This document shows, piece by piece, positions 16,084 to 24,554 of a DNA stretch of 64,000 bases; position 1 is the stretch's first letter, and every line of letters starts with the position of its first letter. A program made the translations under genes and the position numbers. Under the pieces are notes generated by a model. The model was given only the letters and a program-made list of their open reading frames with translations. It searched no databases and was not told the origin of the DNA. Origin of the DNA: Paraliobacillus zengyii (GTDB lineage: Bacteria; Bacillota; Bacilli; Bacillales; Amphibacillaceae); assembly GCF_003268595.1 (NCBI RefSeq), contig NZ_CP029797.1, forward strand, positions 3,493,501 to 3,557,500, read 5' to 3'.

Positions 16084-17595
16084 ATGTTTAAAGCAAAGAT
16101 CGGTAATAATATAAACTATCCAACTGGCGAGTTAGAACAACACTTTCAAGCATTTCGGAGACACATAGTTGGCCATCATCACGTATTTCATTCTCCTTAT
16201 GGAATAAAAAAAATCATATACGCAGATTGGACGGCTAGCGGTAGACTATATCGTCCAATCGAAACAAAAATCACTAATCTTTTTGGTCCGTTTATCGGAA
16301 ATACACACACAGAGTCAACTGTTACAGGAACCACAACAACAGAGGCTTATCATTATGCGAAAGAAATAATTAAAAGCCATGTCCATGCAGATGATTCTGA
16401 CATATTAATCTCAGCTGGAACAGGTATGACGGCTGCTGTAACTAAATTACAAAGGTTACTAGGGATACGTGCCCCCGAAAACATGCAAAAGCAAATGCAT
16501 ATAAAGAAGGAAGATCGTCCAATAATCTTCGTCAGTCATATGGAACATCATTCTAATTATCTCTCTTGGCAAGAAACAATTGGTGACGTAGTTATGTTAC
16601 CCCCAAGATCAGATGGTACGATCAACATGGATGAGCTTCAATCACTCCTCACCAAGTACAAAAATAGAAAACTGAAAATTGGCGCCTTTACGGCTTGTTC
16701 CAATGTAACCGGCATTCAAACAAACTATCATCAATTAGCAAAGATTATGCATCAGCATGGTGGGGTCTGTTTTATTGACTTCGCTGCTTGTGCTCCTTAT
16801 GTTGAGATTGATATGCATCCTAAAGATAAATTAAAAAAATTAGATGGAATCCTTTTTTCGCCTCATAAGTTTCTAGGTGGACCTGGCACAAGTGGCATTT
16901 TAATACTATCGAATACTTTACTTAAAAACGCTATACCCGACAACCCAGGTGGTGGAACAGTTTTATGGACAGATCAATGGGGGGATTATAAGTATGCATT
17001 TAATCTAGAAGAACGAGAAGATGGTGGTACACCAGGTTTTTTACAAATGATCAAAACTGCATTAACCCTTCAACTAAAAGAACAGATGGGTATCGAAGAA
17101 ATGCACCATCGAGAGAAAGAATTGATAGCTTTTTTCCTACCACAATTAGAACAAATGAAAGAGATTACTATATTAGATAATTCATCTTTACATCAACGTC
17201 TAAGTATTATTGCATTTTATACAAAAGATATTCATCATCATCTGTTTGTGAAATTATTGAACGATCGATTTGGGATTCAGGCACGAGGTGGCTGTTCTTG
17301 TGCTGGACCATATGGTCATTACTTATTTAACATTGATCATTCCTACTCTAAAAAAATGGCCAACAAAGCAGAGGCTGGTGATATGTCATTAAAGCCTGGT
17401 TGGGTAAGGATTTCTTTACACCCTGTCATGTCAAATAAGGAAATTCAATATATACTCATGGCCATTAAAGAGGTCATCGAACATAAAGATGAGTGGTGTA
17501 AAGACTATCAGTACAATTCTCAAAAGGATACATTTGAACATATTCGTTTAGCTGAAGTACCAGCATTGGATATGAGTCAATTGTTTTCCACATGA
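16084..17595 (+). CDS. Class V PLP-dependent aminotransferase, cysteine-desulfurase-like
   Basis: A 503-residue fold-type I PLP enzyme, longer than the usual 400-residue SufS/Csd. Seen are THTESTVTG near residue 75, SAGTGMTAAV, EHHSN (155-159), IDFAACAPY with the cofactor Asp232, and the Schiff-base Lys262 in FSPHKFLGGPGTSG. Near the C-terminus Cys404 and Cys406 in ARGGCSCAGPYG sit where desulfurases place the catalytic cysteine. The reaction is not settled: cysteine desulfurase-like or another lyase. The neighbouring DsrE-like protein would be a natural sulfur acceptor. ATG 16084 is preferred to TTG 16078 because the AAGGG site fits its spacing. Confidence 0.82.
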   Translation: MFKAKIGNNINYPTGELEQHFQAFRRHIVGHHHVFHSPYGIKKIIYADWTASGRLYRPIETKITNLFGPFIGNTHTESTVTGTTTTEAYHYAKEIIKSHVHADDSDILISAGTGMTAAVTKLQRLLGIRAPENMQKQMHIKKEDRPIIFVSHMEHHSNYLSWQETIGDVVMLPPRSDGTINMDELQSLLTKYKNRKLKIGAFTACSNVTGIQTNYHQLAKIMHQHGGVCFIDFAACAPYVEIDMHPKDKLKKLDGILFSPHKFLGGPGTSGILILSNTLLKNAIPDNPGGGTVLWTDQWGDYKYAFNLEEREDGGTPGFLQMIKTALTLQLKEQMGIEEMHHREKELIAFFLPQLEQMKEITILDNSSLHQRLSIIAFYTKDIHHHLFVKLLNDRFGIQARGGCSCAGPYGHYLFNIDHSYSKKMANKAEAGDMSLKPGWVRISLHPVMSNKEIQYILMAIKEVIEHKDEWCKDYQYNSQKDTFEHIRLAEVPALDMSQLFST

Positions 17596-17912
17596 CTATA
17601 GAATTATTTATACCATTTTCTAAAAGGTCCATTGTCAGAAAAGATTGATGAACAATGACGTAGTACTCGCTTTTCATATAATGATGTAAGCGAGTACTAC
17701 TATTCATATCATATCTATTATAAGTATAGATGAAAATAACGTTTATGATAGAGTCGTTAGTAAAATAGTAATGTACTACTATTTTACTATTGTAATATTT
17801 TACATAATCTGTATACTAATATGTGTAATCTATCGGCCGATAGAAAACATCATGAGCTTTTCTTAACATACGTATTCATCAAAAATTCACTAAAATGAAG
17901 GAGATGTGCGGA
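17596..17912. promoter_or_regulatory. Intergenic region with hairpin and pectate-lyase promoter
   Basis: A 13-bp inverted repeat (GTAGTACTCGCTT, 17660-17700) can end the aminotransferase transcript, though its T run is weak. A second inverted repeat (AGTAAAATAGTA, 17759-17788) follows. TTGTAA (17790-17795) and TATACT (17812-17817), 16 bp apart, make a plausible promoter for the lyase. Confidence 0.6.
17830..17843. promoter_or_regulatory. Perfect 14-bp palindrome, candidate operator
   Basis: CTATCGGCCGATAG is a spacer-free perfect palindrome placed a few bases after the predicted transcription start of the pectate lyase. It is strikingly GC-rich for this AT-rich gap. It would suit an unidentified repressor or could be chance. 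Confidence 0.45.
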
Positions 17913-19022
17913 ATGAAAAGAAAGGTCTATTTATTATTAGCTTTAAGTTTATTTATCGGTGTTTTTATGATAGCGGGTTCAGTGCAAGCAGCTAGTTTTG
18001 AAGCAAGTAAATCCTATAAGATTGTTAACAAATCTAGTGGCAAAGCACTTGAAGTTTATGACTGGTCTACAGCAGACGGTGGAAATATTGTACAGTATGA
18101 TGATTGGGGTGGCCTGAGCCAACAATGGAAAATTATTAATGTTGGAAATGGTTACGATAAAATTGTAAACGCATTCAGCATTAAGGCAATGGAAGTCCAG
18201 GATTGGTCGACTGCAGACGGTGCTAATATTGCACAGTGGTCAGACTGGAATGGCGATAGTCAACAATGGAATATCGTCGACTTAGGTAATGGCTATGTCA
18301 AAATTATCAATAGATTCAGTGGAAAAGCGTTAGAGGTGTATGAGTGGTCCGCAGCTGATGGCGCGAATGTCGTGCAATGGGCAGATTTAGGTGGAGATAA
18401 TCAACAATGGCGGATTACTGAAGTCACACCATCCGATACAATTACAGTAAATCAAACCATTGTTGTAGAAGAAGGACAAACCTTTGATGGTGAAGGGAAT
18501 AGATATGTTGCTAATCCCAATACAGTTGGAGATGGTAGCCAGGATGAAGATCAAGATCCAGTATTTCGTTTAGAAGATGGCGCAACATTACGCAACGTTG
18601 TGCTAGGTGCACCAGCAGCCGATGGTGTGCATACGTATGGGGATGTTCTCGTTCAGAATGTTGTCTGGGAAGACATTGGAGAAGACGCTCTAACCATTAA
18701 AGGCGAAGGTAATGTTACAATTCGTGGTGGGTCAGCTCAACACGGCGATGATAAGATGTTTCAAGTGAACGCACCTTCTACATTTAATATTATTAATTTT
18801 ACCGCAAACGATGCTGGTAAAATGATTAGACAAAATGGTGGCACTACTTTTAAGACAAGTATTAATATTGAAGGCAGTGTAATTACCAATATGGATGAAG
18901 CTATTTTTAGAACAGATAGTAATACGAGTGAAGTTAACATGGTAAACACACGTTATTCAAATGTCGGGAATAAGTGGTATAACGTGCAACATGTATCCGA
19001 AAATAATAATTTAGAATTTTAA
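17913..19022 (+). CDS. Secreted pectate lyase (PL3) with ricin-type lectin domain
   Basis: A 369-residue exported enzyme. A signal peptide covers residues 1-26 (cleavage after VQA). Three ricin-B-type repeats follow (about 30-170), each with [20 protein letters not shown] and QQW motifs, a carbohydrate-binding module. Residues about 172-369 form a PL3 pectate lyase beta-helix: [47 protein letters not shown] and [12 protein letters not shown]. It should cleave polygalacturonate outside the cell. The third possible start (ATG 17913) has AAGGAG nine bases upstream; earlier ATGs overlap it. It has its own promoter, candidate operator and terminator. Confidence 0.92.
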   Translation: MKRKVYLLLALSLFIGVFMIAGSVQAASFEASKSYKIVNKSSGKALEVYDWSTADGGNIVQYDDWGGLSQQWKIINVGNGYDKIVNAFSIKAMEVQDWSTADGANIAQWSDWNGDSQQWNIVDLGNGYVKIINRFSGKALEVYEWSAADGANVVQWADLGGDNQQWRITEVTPSDTITVNQTIVVEEGQTFDGEGNRYVANPNTVGDGSQDEDQDPVFRLEDGATLRNVVLGAPAADGVHTYGDVLVQNVVWEDIGEDALTIKGEGNVTIRGGSAQHGDDKMFQVNAPSTFNIINFTANDAGKMIRQNGGTTFKTSINIEGSVITNMDEAIFRTDSNTSEVNMVNTRYSNVGNKWYNVQHVSENNNLEF

Positions 19023-19034
19023 TTCAATAGTTAC

Positions 19035-19070
19035 AAAAGGAATTGGATGCATGTCATCCAATTCCTTTTT
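19035..19070 (+). terminator. Terminator after pectate lyase
   Basis: Arms AAAAGGAATTGGATG and CATCCAATTCCTTTT with a very short loop, followed by T-rich sequence, lie 12 bases after the stop. Confidence 0.88.
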
Positions 19071-19146
19071 ATTTTATGAACTTCACTTATCCACACACTA
19101 TCCACATAATCTAATTTAATGAAATAACTGAAACCATTATTGTAAT

Positions 19147-19182
19147 AAAACCTGTGGATTGTCTCAGTCATCCACAGGTTTT
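19147..19182 (-). terminator. Terminator after photolyase gene
   Basis: A 13-bp stem AAAACCTGTGGAT/ATCCACAGGTTTT with a 10-base loop lies immediately past the photolyase stop and can act in either direction. Confidence 0.85.
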
Positions 19183-20640
19183 TTAAATACTATTAATTTC
19201 TTTCATTTCATAATAAGCTACTAAAGCTCGTTCCCTAGCTGCTTTATGATCAACGATGTGTTCTGGATATGTTTGTCCCAGTTTTATCCCCAACTGTGTT
19301 AATACTTTTTCCGGAGCGGTCCATGGAGAGAAGATGTATTTATTTGGTAAGTCAGCGATTTCCGGAATCCATTTTCGTACATACTCGCCATCTTTATCAA
19401 ACTTCTCCCCCTGAAGAATAGGGTTAAACACACGAAAGTATGGAGAAGCATCATAACCTGATCCTGCAACCCATTGCCAACCCATCGTGTTATTTGCAAG
19501 ATCATGATCAATCAATGTATCACGGAACCATGCTGCGCCTTCTAGCCAATGAATAAGTAAATGTTTAACCAAAAAGGATGCAGTAATCATGCGAATCCTG
19601 TTATGCATCCATCCTGTTTCCCATAGTTCACGCATTCCAGCATCAATTAGCGGATAACCTGTCATACCACTTTTCCAACGATCTAACGCTTCCGTATTTT
19701 TCAGCCATGGAAACGCCTTAAACTCATCTTTTAACGGTTGGTTAATAACATATGGATAACTAACTAATTGATGATAAGCAAAGTCACGCCATACTACTTG
19801 TCGTAAATAGGACTCAATTTGCTTATAACGATCACCTTCCTCTTTACTAACCATATCTAATTTCTCTTTACTTTGATACCAGATACTACGTGGACTAATT
19901 TCACCCCATGCAAGATGTGGTGATAGTTTTGAAACACCTTCTTTGGAGGGAATATCTCGCTGATCATCATATTGTTCAATTGCATCTAGTAAAAAATCTT
20001 TCCATTTCGTATAGGCACCATTTTCCCCTGGGGTCCAGTAATGATTAAATTTATCTGACCAAGGGTAATCTGACAATAGACCTAGCTCTTCCAATTCTCC
20101 AACAACAAAGTCAGAAGGGAGTTTAGAATTTATACGCTTCGGTTTAGGAACTGGCTTTTCTACTATTTGCTGTCTAGCTTGTTTCAAAAAAGGTGTGAAT
20201 ACTTTATAAACATTATCTTGCTTATTTCTCACTGTGCCAGGTGTAAATAGTAAGTTCGAATGAAAGGTTTGCACACTTATTCCTTGCTCTGCGAGAACAT
20301 TACTGATTTGTTGATCACGCTCACTTATTTGAGGTTCATACCGTTTAGTAAAGAATATACCATCTGCCTGTGTTTCTTCTATTATTCTTTGTAACGTTTC
20401 TTGAGTTGGACCTTTTCGTAAAATTAGTGGAACATGATACGTTTTTAATTCCTGTTGCAAAGCTTTTAGACTATGATGTAACCACCACGATTCAGCAGAT
20501 CCCATCCCCATGTCTTCTTCATCAGGTGCATGTATGTAGACTAAAATAACATTATCTTCTTTAGCGGCTTCATATAAGGCCATATTATCTTGAAGTCGTA
20601 AATCTTTACGAAACCAAACGATCATTGTTTTTTTGGACAT
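19183..20640 (-). CDS. phr: Deoxyribodipyrimidine photolyase (class I)
   Basis: A 485-residue soluble flavoprotein that repairs UV-made cyclobutane dimers with blue light. The N-terminal antenna-binding Rossmann domain starts TMIVWFRKDLRLQDN. The C-terminal FAD domain shows WRDFAYHQL, GMTGYPLIDAGMRELWETGWMHNRIRM, LIDHDLANNTMGWQWVAGSG and DASPYFRVFNP, including the tryptophan-rich electron-transfer region. The ATG at 20638-20640 is chosen because AGGGAGAT precedes it; the longer frame adds seven residues. A cryptochrome function cannot be fully excluded. It shares blue-light use with the LOV-EAL protein 6 kb away. Confidence 0.92.
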   Translation of the reverse strand: MSKKTMIVWFRKDLRLQDNMALYEAAKEDNVILVYIHAPDEEDMGMGSAESWWLHHSLKALQQELKTYHVPLILRKGPTQETLQRIIEETQADGIFFTKRYEPQISERDQQISNVLAEQGISVQTFHSNLLFTPGTVRNKQDNVYKVFTPFLKQARQQIVEKPVPKPKRINSKLPSDFVVGELEELGLLSDYPWSDKFNHYWTPGENGAYTKWKDFLLDAIEQYDDQRDIPSKEGVSKLSPHLAWGEISPRSIWYQSKEKLDMVSKEEGDRYKQIESYLRQVVWRDFAYHQLVSYPYVINQPLKDEFKAFPWLKNTEALDRWKSGMTGYPLIDAGMRELWETGWMHNRIRMITASFLVKHLLIHWLEGAAWFRDTLIDHDLANNTMGWQWVAGSGYDASPYFRVFNPILQGEKFDKDGEYVRKWIPEIADLPNKYIFSPWTAPEKVLTQLGIKLGQTYPEHIVDHKAARERALVAYYEMKEINSI

Positions 20641-20726
20641 AACTATCTCCCTTTTAAACACATGTCATAACTTTATTATAATATCTATTCCCTCTAGTAC
20701 AAGTAACCAACCTTATTATATATAAA

Positions 20727-20758
20727 AAAGCAGAGGGTCTATTATATCAGAACCCCTC
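20727..20758 (-). terminator. Terminator-like hairpin after the ATP-grasp gene
   Basis: On the minus strand GAGGGGTTC and GACCCTC can pair with a bulge, and the hairpin is followed by a TTTTTT run. It lies about 115 bases after the ATP-grasp stop. Confidence 0.55.
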
Positions 20759-20873
20759 TCCTTCTCTTATCATAGTTTTAGTAAATGTAATGTCATCAGT
20801 AAAATACCTATCCAAATCATACAAATTTTTAAAATTACTTGCAGAAGTATAAGTGCAAACGACTTCGTATAGC

Positions 20874-21707
20874 TTATGAAACTGTTCTAGTTGGTAAAGG
20901 CCTTGTTGGAAATGGCTGATTAAATTCATTACTTATATATTGATAGATTGCTTGTTCAAGAGATACTCCTGCCCTTTGCAAACCTTGATTACCGAATAAT
21001 ATATTGAATTCCAGAATATAAAATTTACCTTCACTAATCATGACATCAAATCCAGCATGATTAATATTTAACTCCTTTGCTATTCGGAGAACAAGTTCAC
21101 TAGCTTCCGGTGGGACAAAATCATAACAAAGCTTGCCGCCTTGGGCAAGATTATGCAGAAATTCCCCTTCCATTCCAACACGCCAATAAGATGCGAAAAT
21201 TTCATCACCTATTACACATATTCGCATATCTTTCCCATCATTCTCTAAATGTTCTTGTACATAAAGTACATCATTTTGCTTTGCATAATTGATAAATTGT
21301 TCTTCACTTTCAATAAGAAAAGTCCCTCTACCCATTGAATTCCGTATTTCTTTAGCGACAAAGGGAAAAGGAAACGTATCTAATATCATCGCGATATTTG
21401 TTGGCGTACTTGCCACAATCTCTGTATACGGTACATTTTCTGGCGCAACAGCCCATAACGCTCTTGTCATTTCTGTTTTACTAAAACCGAGTTGCATCGA
21501 TTCTATACTAGGGAAAATCTTTTTCTTCCATCCATAAACAAGTGCTGGGACTTGCCACGTTTCCGGGAATAGGACAATATCCGCTTTCCTAATTGCATCT
21601 ATTTCTTTAAACATAAGATCAGGTTTTATATAATGCACGCCTGGCATACCAATCGTGCGAAAGGCATTAAACGATACGATTTTCATGTTGCTATTCTCAC
21701 ACTCCAT
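20874..21707 (-). CDS. ATP-grasp domain protein, RimK-like
   Basis: A 277-residue soluble protein with ATP-grasp signatures: PFVAKEIRNSMGRGTFLI for nucleotide binding, VLYVQEHLENDGKDMRICVIG, ASYWRVG, and the metal-binding end DVMISEGKFYILEFNILFGNQGL. Such enzymes form amide bonds between a carboxylate and an amine. The N-terminal third (PGVHYIKPDLMFKEIDAIRKADIVLFPE) is family-like but substrate-blind. The start is uncertain: ATG 21705-21707 or the in-frame ATG at 21684-21686; neither has a strong ribosome site. It lies 56 bases after the APC permease with no terminator between, which suggests a two-gene unit. Confidence 0.75.
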   Translation of the reverse strand: MECENSNMKIVSFNAFRTIGMPGVHYIKPDLMFKEIDAIRKADIVLFPETWQVPALVYGWKKKIFPSIESMQLGFSKTEMTRALWAVAPENVPYTEIVASTPTNIAMILDTFPFPFVAKEIRNSMGRGTFLIESEEQFINYAKQNDVLYVQEHLENDGKDMRICVIGDEIFASYWRVGMEGEFLHNLAQGGKLCYDFVPPEASELVLRIAKELNINHAGFDVMISEGKFYILEFNILFGNQGLQRAGVSLEQAIYQYISNEFNQPFPTRPLPTRTVS

Positions 21708-21763
21708 CTGACTAGAATCAGATATAGCATAGCACCTATTTTCAAATTAGCAAGCGTTATTTT

Positions 21764-23062
21764 TCATTCTGTTTGCTGTTTTTTTAAAAAGAAATGCAAG
21801 CCAACAAAAACAAGCAACGTTGCAATAATGGAAATAATTATGATCAGTGGATCTGAGGTCCACTTGACCCAGATAAATGCTAGTAGAATGATACCATCAA
21901 GTATAAAGGCGCTCATCACAATATAAGGATTAGCCCCAACTTGATCACGCAGATGTTTAAATACACCCCAATGAATGATCATATCCATAATTAAATACAG
22001 AATAGCACCCATGGAAGCAATACGACTTAAATCAAAAAATATGGTTAATACCATTGCAATTACAATCGTATAAACAAGTGTATGCTTTTGTATTCCACCT
22101 GGCATGCCAAAATGTTTATGTGGGATGAGCTCCATATTCGTAAGCATAGCCAACATACGAGATACTGCAAATACACTAGCAATAATCCCTGTAATGGTTG
22201 CAATAATAGCAATAATAACGGTGAACCAGACACCAATATTACCGAATGCTGGTCGCGCGGCTTCTGCTAAAGCATAATCTTGGGCTTTAATAATTTCAGT
22301 TATTGATAAATTACTAGAAACTGCCCATGCAAGGATTAAATAAACAAATAAACTAATTAAAATTGATATAACAATCGCTCGCCCTACATTTTTCTTTGGT
22401 TTAGTAATTTCTGATCCACTATTTGTTATCGTTGTAAAACCTTTAAAGGCTAAAATAGTTAGGGCAACTGCTGCTACATAATTTACCATACCTGGATTCG
22501 GTGGATTATCACCAAGTTCTGCTGGCTCAATTGCAAAGTTAGCCACCCATAGTCCACCTATTGCAAAAATAAGCAAACCAATAATTTTTATTAATGATGC
22601 AGAGGATGTGAATGATTGAATAAAACTATTTCCTGAGATATTGACAATAAAAGCAAGGATTAGCAAACCAACACCTAATACCGGCACAAGAATACTCGAT
22701 GTATTTACATCAAATAATTGTAACGTATACGTACCAAATGTTCGGGCTACCAAACTTTGATTAATAACCATCGACAAAGCCATTAGCATTGCAGCTGAGG
22801 CCGCAATGGTTCCTTTTCCATAAGCTTTGACTAGATACATTCCAATACCGCCAGCAGATGGATACTGCTGACTCATTTTTGCATATGAATAAGCACTAAA
22901 TCCAGTTACGATACCACCAATAATAAAGATAATCGGGAACCAAACTCCCGACATCGCAGCTACTTGTCCGAGTAACGCGAAAATACCGGCACTAATCATT
23001 ACACCTGTACCTAGTCCAACAGCTCCAGTTAATGTAATACTATTCTTTTTATATTCTGACAT
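21764..23062 (-). CDS. APC-family amino acid permease
   Basis: A 432-residue membrane protein with about 12 helices. The first helix carries the unwound substrate motif GLGTGVMISAGIFALLG, and QQYPSAGGIGMYLVKAYG and AFKGFTTITNSGSEITKPKKNVGRAI are typical of the APC superfamily. It should take up an amino acid or related amine using an ion gradient; the substrate is not predictable. ATG 23060-23062 is chosen over an upstream TTG that abuts AGGAG. The downstream ATP-grasp gene may act on the imported compound. Confidence 0.88.
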   Translation of the reverse strand: MSEYKKNSITLTGAVGLGTGVMISAGIFALLGQVAAMSGVWFPIIFIIGGIVTGFSAYSYAKMSQQYPSAGGIGMYLVKAYGKGTIAASAAMLMALSMVINQSLVARTFGTYTLQLFDVNTSSILVPVLGVGLLILAFIVNISGNSFIQSFTSSASLIKIIGLLIFAIGGLWVANFAIEPAELGDNPPNPGMVNYVAAVALTILAFKGFTTITNSGSEITKPKKNVGRAIVISILISLFVYLILAWAVSSNLSITEIIKAQDYALAEAARPAFGNIGVWFTVIIAIIATITGIIASVFAVSRMLAMLTNMELIPHKHFGMPGGIQKHTLVYTIVIAMVLTIFFDLSRIASMGAILYLIMDMIIHWGVFKHLRDQVGANPYIVMSAFILDGIILLAFIWVKWTSDPLIIIISIIATLLVFVGLHFFLKKQQTE

Positions 23063-23224
23063 ATAACATAACAACTCCTAAAAAAATCCTTAATGGTTAT
23101 GTTATTACCTATTTTTATAAAACTAAACACACAGGCGCTACTTGCATTTCAATTAAAAACAGTTCGAATCTCTCAGCTGCTATTTTCGGAACAATAAGTA
23201 TATTACATTTTTTATCATATTAAT

Positions 23225-24391
23225 CTATAGATTTTCAATAAATAATCGAATAACATCTGTTCCCGCAATAATTGTACCTAATGTACTTCCTAAATTAGCA
23301 AGCACTACGATTAGTAATACACGTGTTACTTTATTACGCCAAAAACCTTTCACACTAAAAACATCTTCTGTTAAACTTTCAAAATCGGACACTTGCGGAC
23401 GTTTTACAAAAGCTTGCACAAATCCAGCAAACCAACCAGCTGCTATTAAAGGATTTAGTGACGTTATCGGCGCTGCGACAAAGGCAGTAATTATTGCTAA
23501 TGGATGACCTAAACCAATTGCAACTCCAAGAGCTGAAAATCCACCATTCCATAACAACCAACTTACAATTTGCTGTTGACCTGCTGCTGGATTGGCAATA
23601 AACGTATAGGCAATTAATGCAATGATTAACATCGGTATTGTCCACCCAATAATTTTAGGGATTTTTGACTTTGGCGGTATCTGATTTAATGCCTTTAAAT
23701 CGTGTTCTTTCTTTATCTCTTCCTTAATACCCGGTATATGTGCTGCACCTAATACGGCCACTATCTTCTTTCCAGGAGCATCCTTAATTTTTTGGGCTAG
23801 ATACTGATCTCGTTCATCAATTAACGGCTTTTTCAATTTAGGAAAAGATTGCGTGAATTCACTTAGCACTGCATTAATTGAGTCTTGACTCTTCATCTTC
23901 TCTAGATCTTCTTCTGATATTGAATCTTTACTAAAGATACCAGCAACAACCTGCGTTAGCAGCATCATTTTCCCCTTAAAACCTACACCAGACCAAATAC
24001 GAGCAAATGTAATTTGAATATTACGATCTGCTAACACTAGCTTTGCCCCTGATTCTTTAGCAGATTCAATACCTTGAATCATTTCTTGACCTGCTTCTAT
24101 ACCAAATTGTTTCGCCATTCTTTTTTGGAAAGAGGAAATAGCAAGATTCATTAATAAAAGTGATGCTTTCTTCTCTTTAATAACCTTAAATATGTCCATT
24201 TCCTTCCACTTATTGCCGTCCATAATCGATTGGTAACGCTGTTTATCTAATTCAATACAAACAGCATCTGGCTGTTCAGCCTCTATTACTTCTTTTACTT
24301 GCTCCGCGCTATTTTTAGATACATGAGCTGTTCCAATCAAAATGAATTCTTTACCATTTTGTTCAATTCGTGTAATATTCTCTTCTACCAT
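23225..24391 (-). CDS. TraB/GumN family membrane protein
   Basis: A 388-residue protein. Residues about 1-235 form the TraB domain: FILIGTAHVSKNSAEQVKEVI, PDAVCIELDKQRYQSI, GAKLVLADRNIQITFARIW and KKIVAVLGAAHIPG. The conserved GTAH, ELD, DR and GAAH motifs suggest a metal-dependent protease or esterase related to Tiki. The C-terminal third holds about five membrane helices. The Enterococcus TraB relative reduces pheromone activity, but a general role in Bacillaceae is not established. ATG 24389-24391 is used. No partner gene is evident. Confidence 0.88.
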   Translation of the reverse strand: MVEENITRIEQNGKEFILIGTAHVSKNSAEQVKEVIEAEQPDAVCIELDKQRYQSIMDGNKWKEMDIFKVIKEKKASLLLMNLAISSFQKRMAKQFGIEAGQEMIQGIESAKESGAKLVLADRNIQITFARIWSGVGFKGKMMLLTQVVAGIFSKDSISEEDLEKMKSQDSINAVLSEFTQSFPKLKKPLIDERDQYLAQKIKDAPGKKIVAVLGAAHIPGIKEEIKKEHDLKALNQIPPKSKIPKIIGWTIPMLIIALIAYTFIANPAAGQQQIVSWLLWNGGFSALGVAIGLGHPLAIITAFVAAPITSLNPLIAAGWFAGFVQAFVKRPQVSDFESLTEDVFSVKGFWRNKVTRVLLIVVLANLGSTLGTIIAGTDVIRLFIENL

Positions 24392-24509
24392 GAATTAACC
24401 TGCCTTTTACTCAAACTTTTTATATGCATTGACTTATTTTTTAAAAAAATATGTATCTTCGTTATTTTATCATAAAGTTTTAATATTAACAGAATAATAT
24501 CACGTACAT

Positions 24510-24546
24510 AAAAAGGCTTTTGTCTTAACAAGACAGAAGCCTTTTT
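24510..24546 (-). terminator. Terminator of the P-type ATPase gene
   Basis: A stem of about 16 bp (AAAAAGGCTT and AAGCCTTTTT arms extending over GTCTT/AAGAC) with a 4-base loop lies nine bases past the stop. Confidence 0.9.
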
Positions 24547-24554
24547 ATTATTTA

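Noticed and set aside
17660..17700. Possible small RNA hairpin after the aminotransferase gene
   Set aside because: The 13-bp stem is best explained as a weak terminator of the upstream gene; no separate promoter is visible before it.
20747..20929. 60-codon minus-strand frame overlapping the end of the ATP-grasp gene
   Set aside because: It shares 56 bases with the ATP-grasp gene in another frame, has no ribosome site and runs across a predicted terminator region. A small real gene is not fully excluded.
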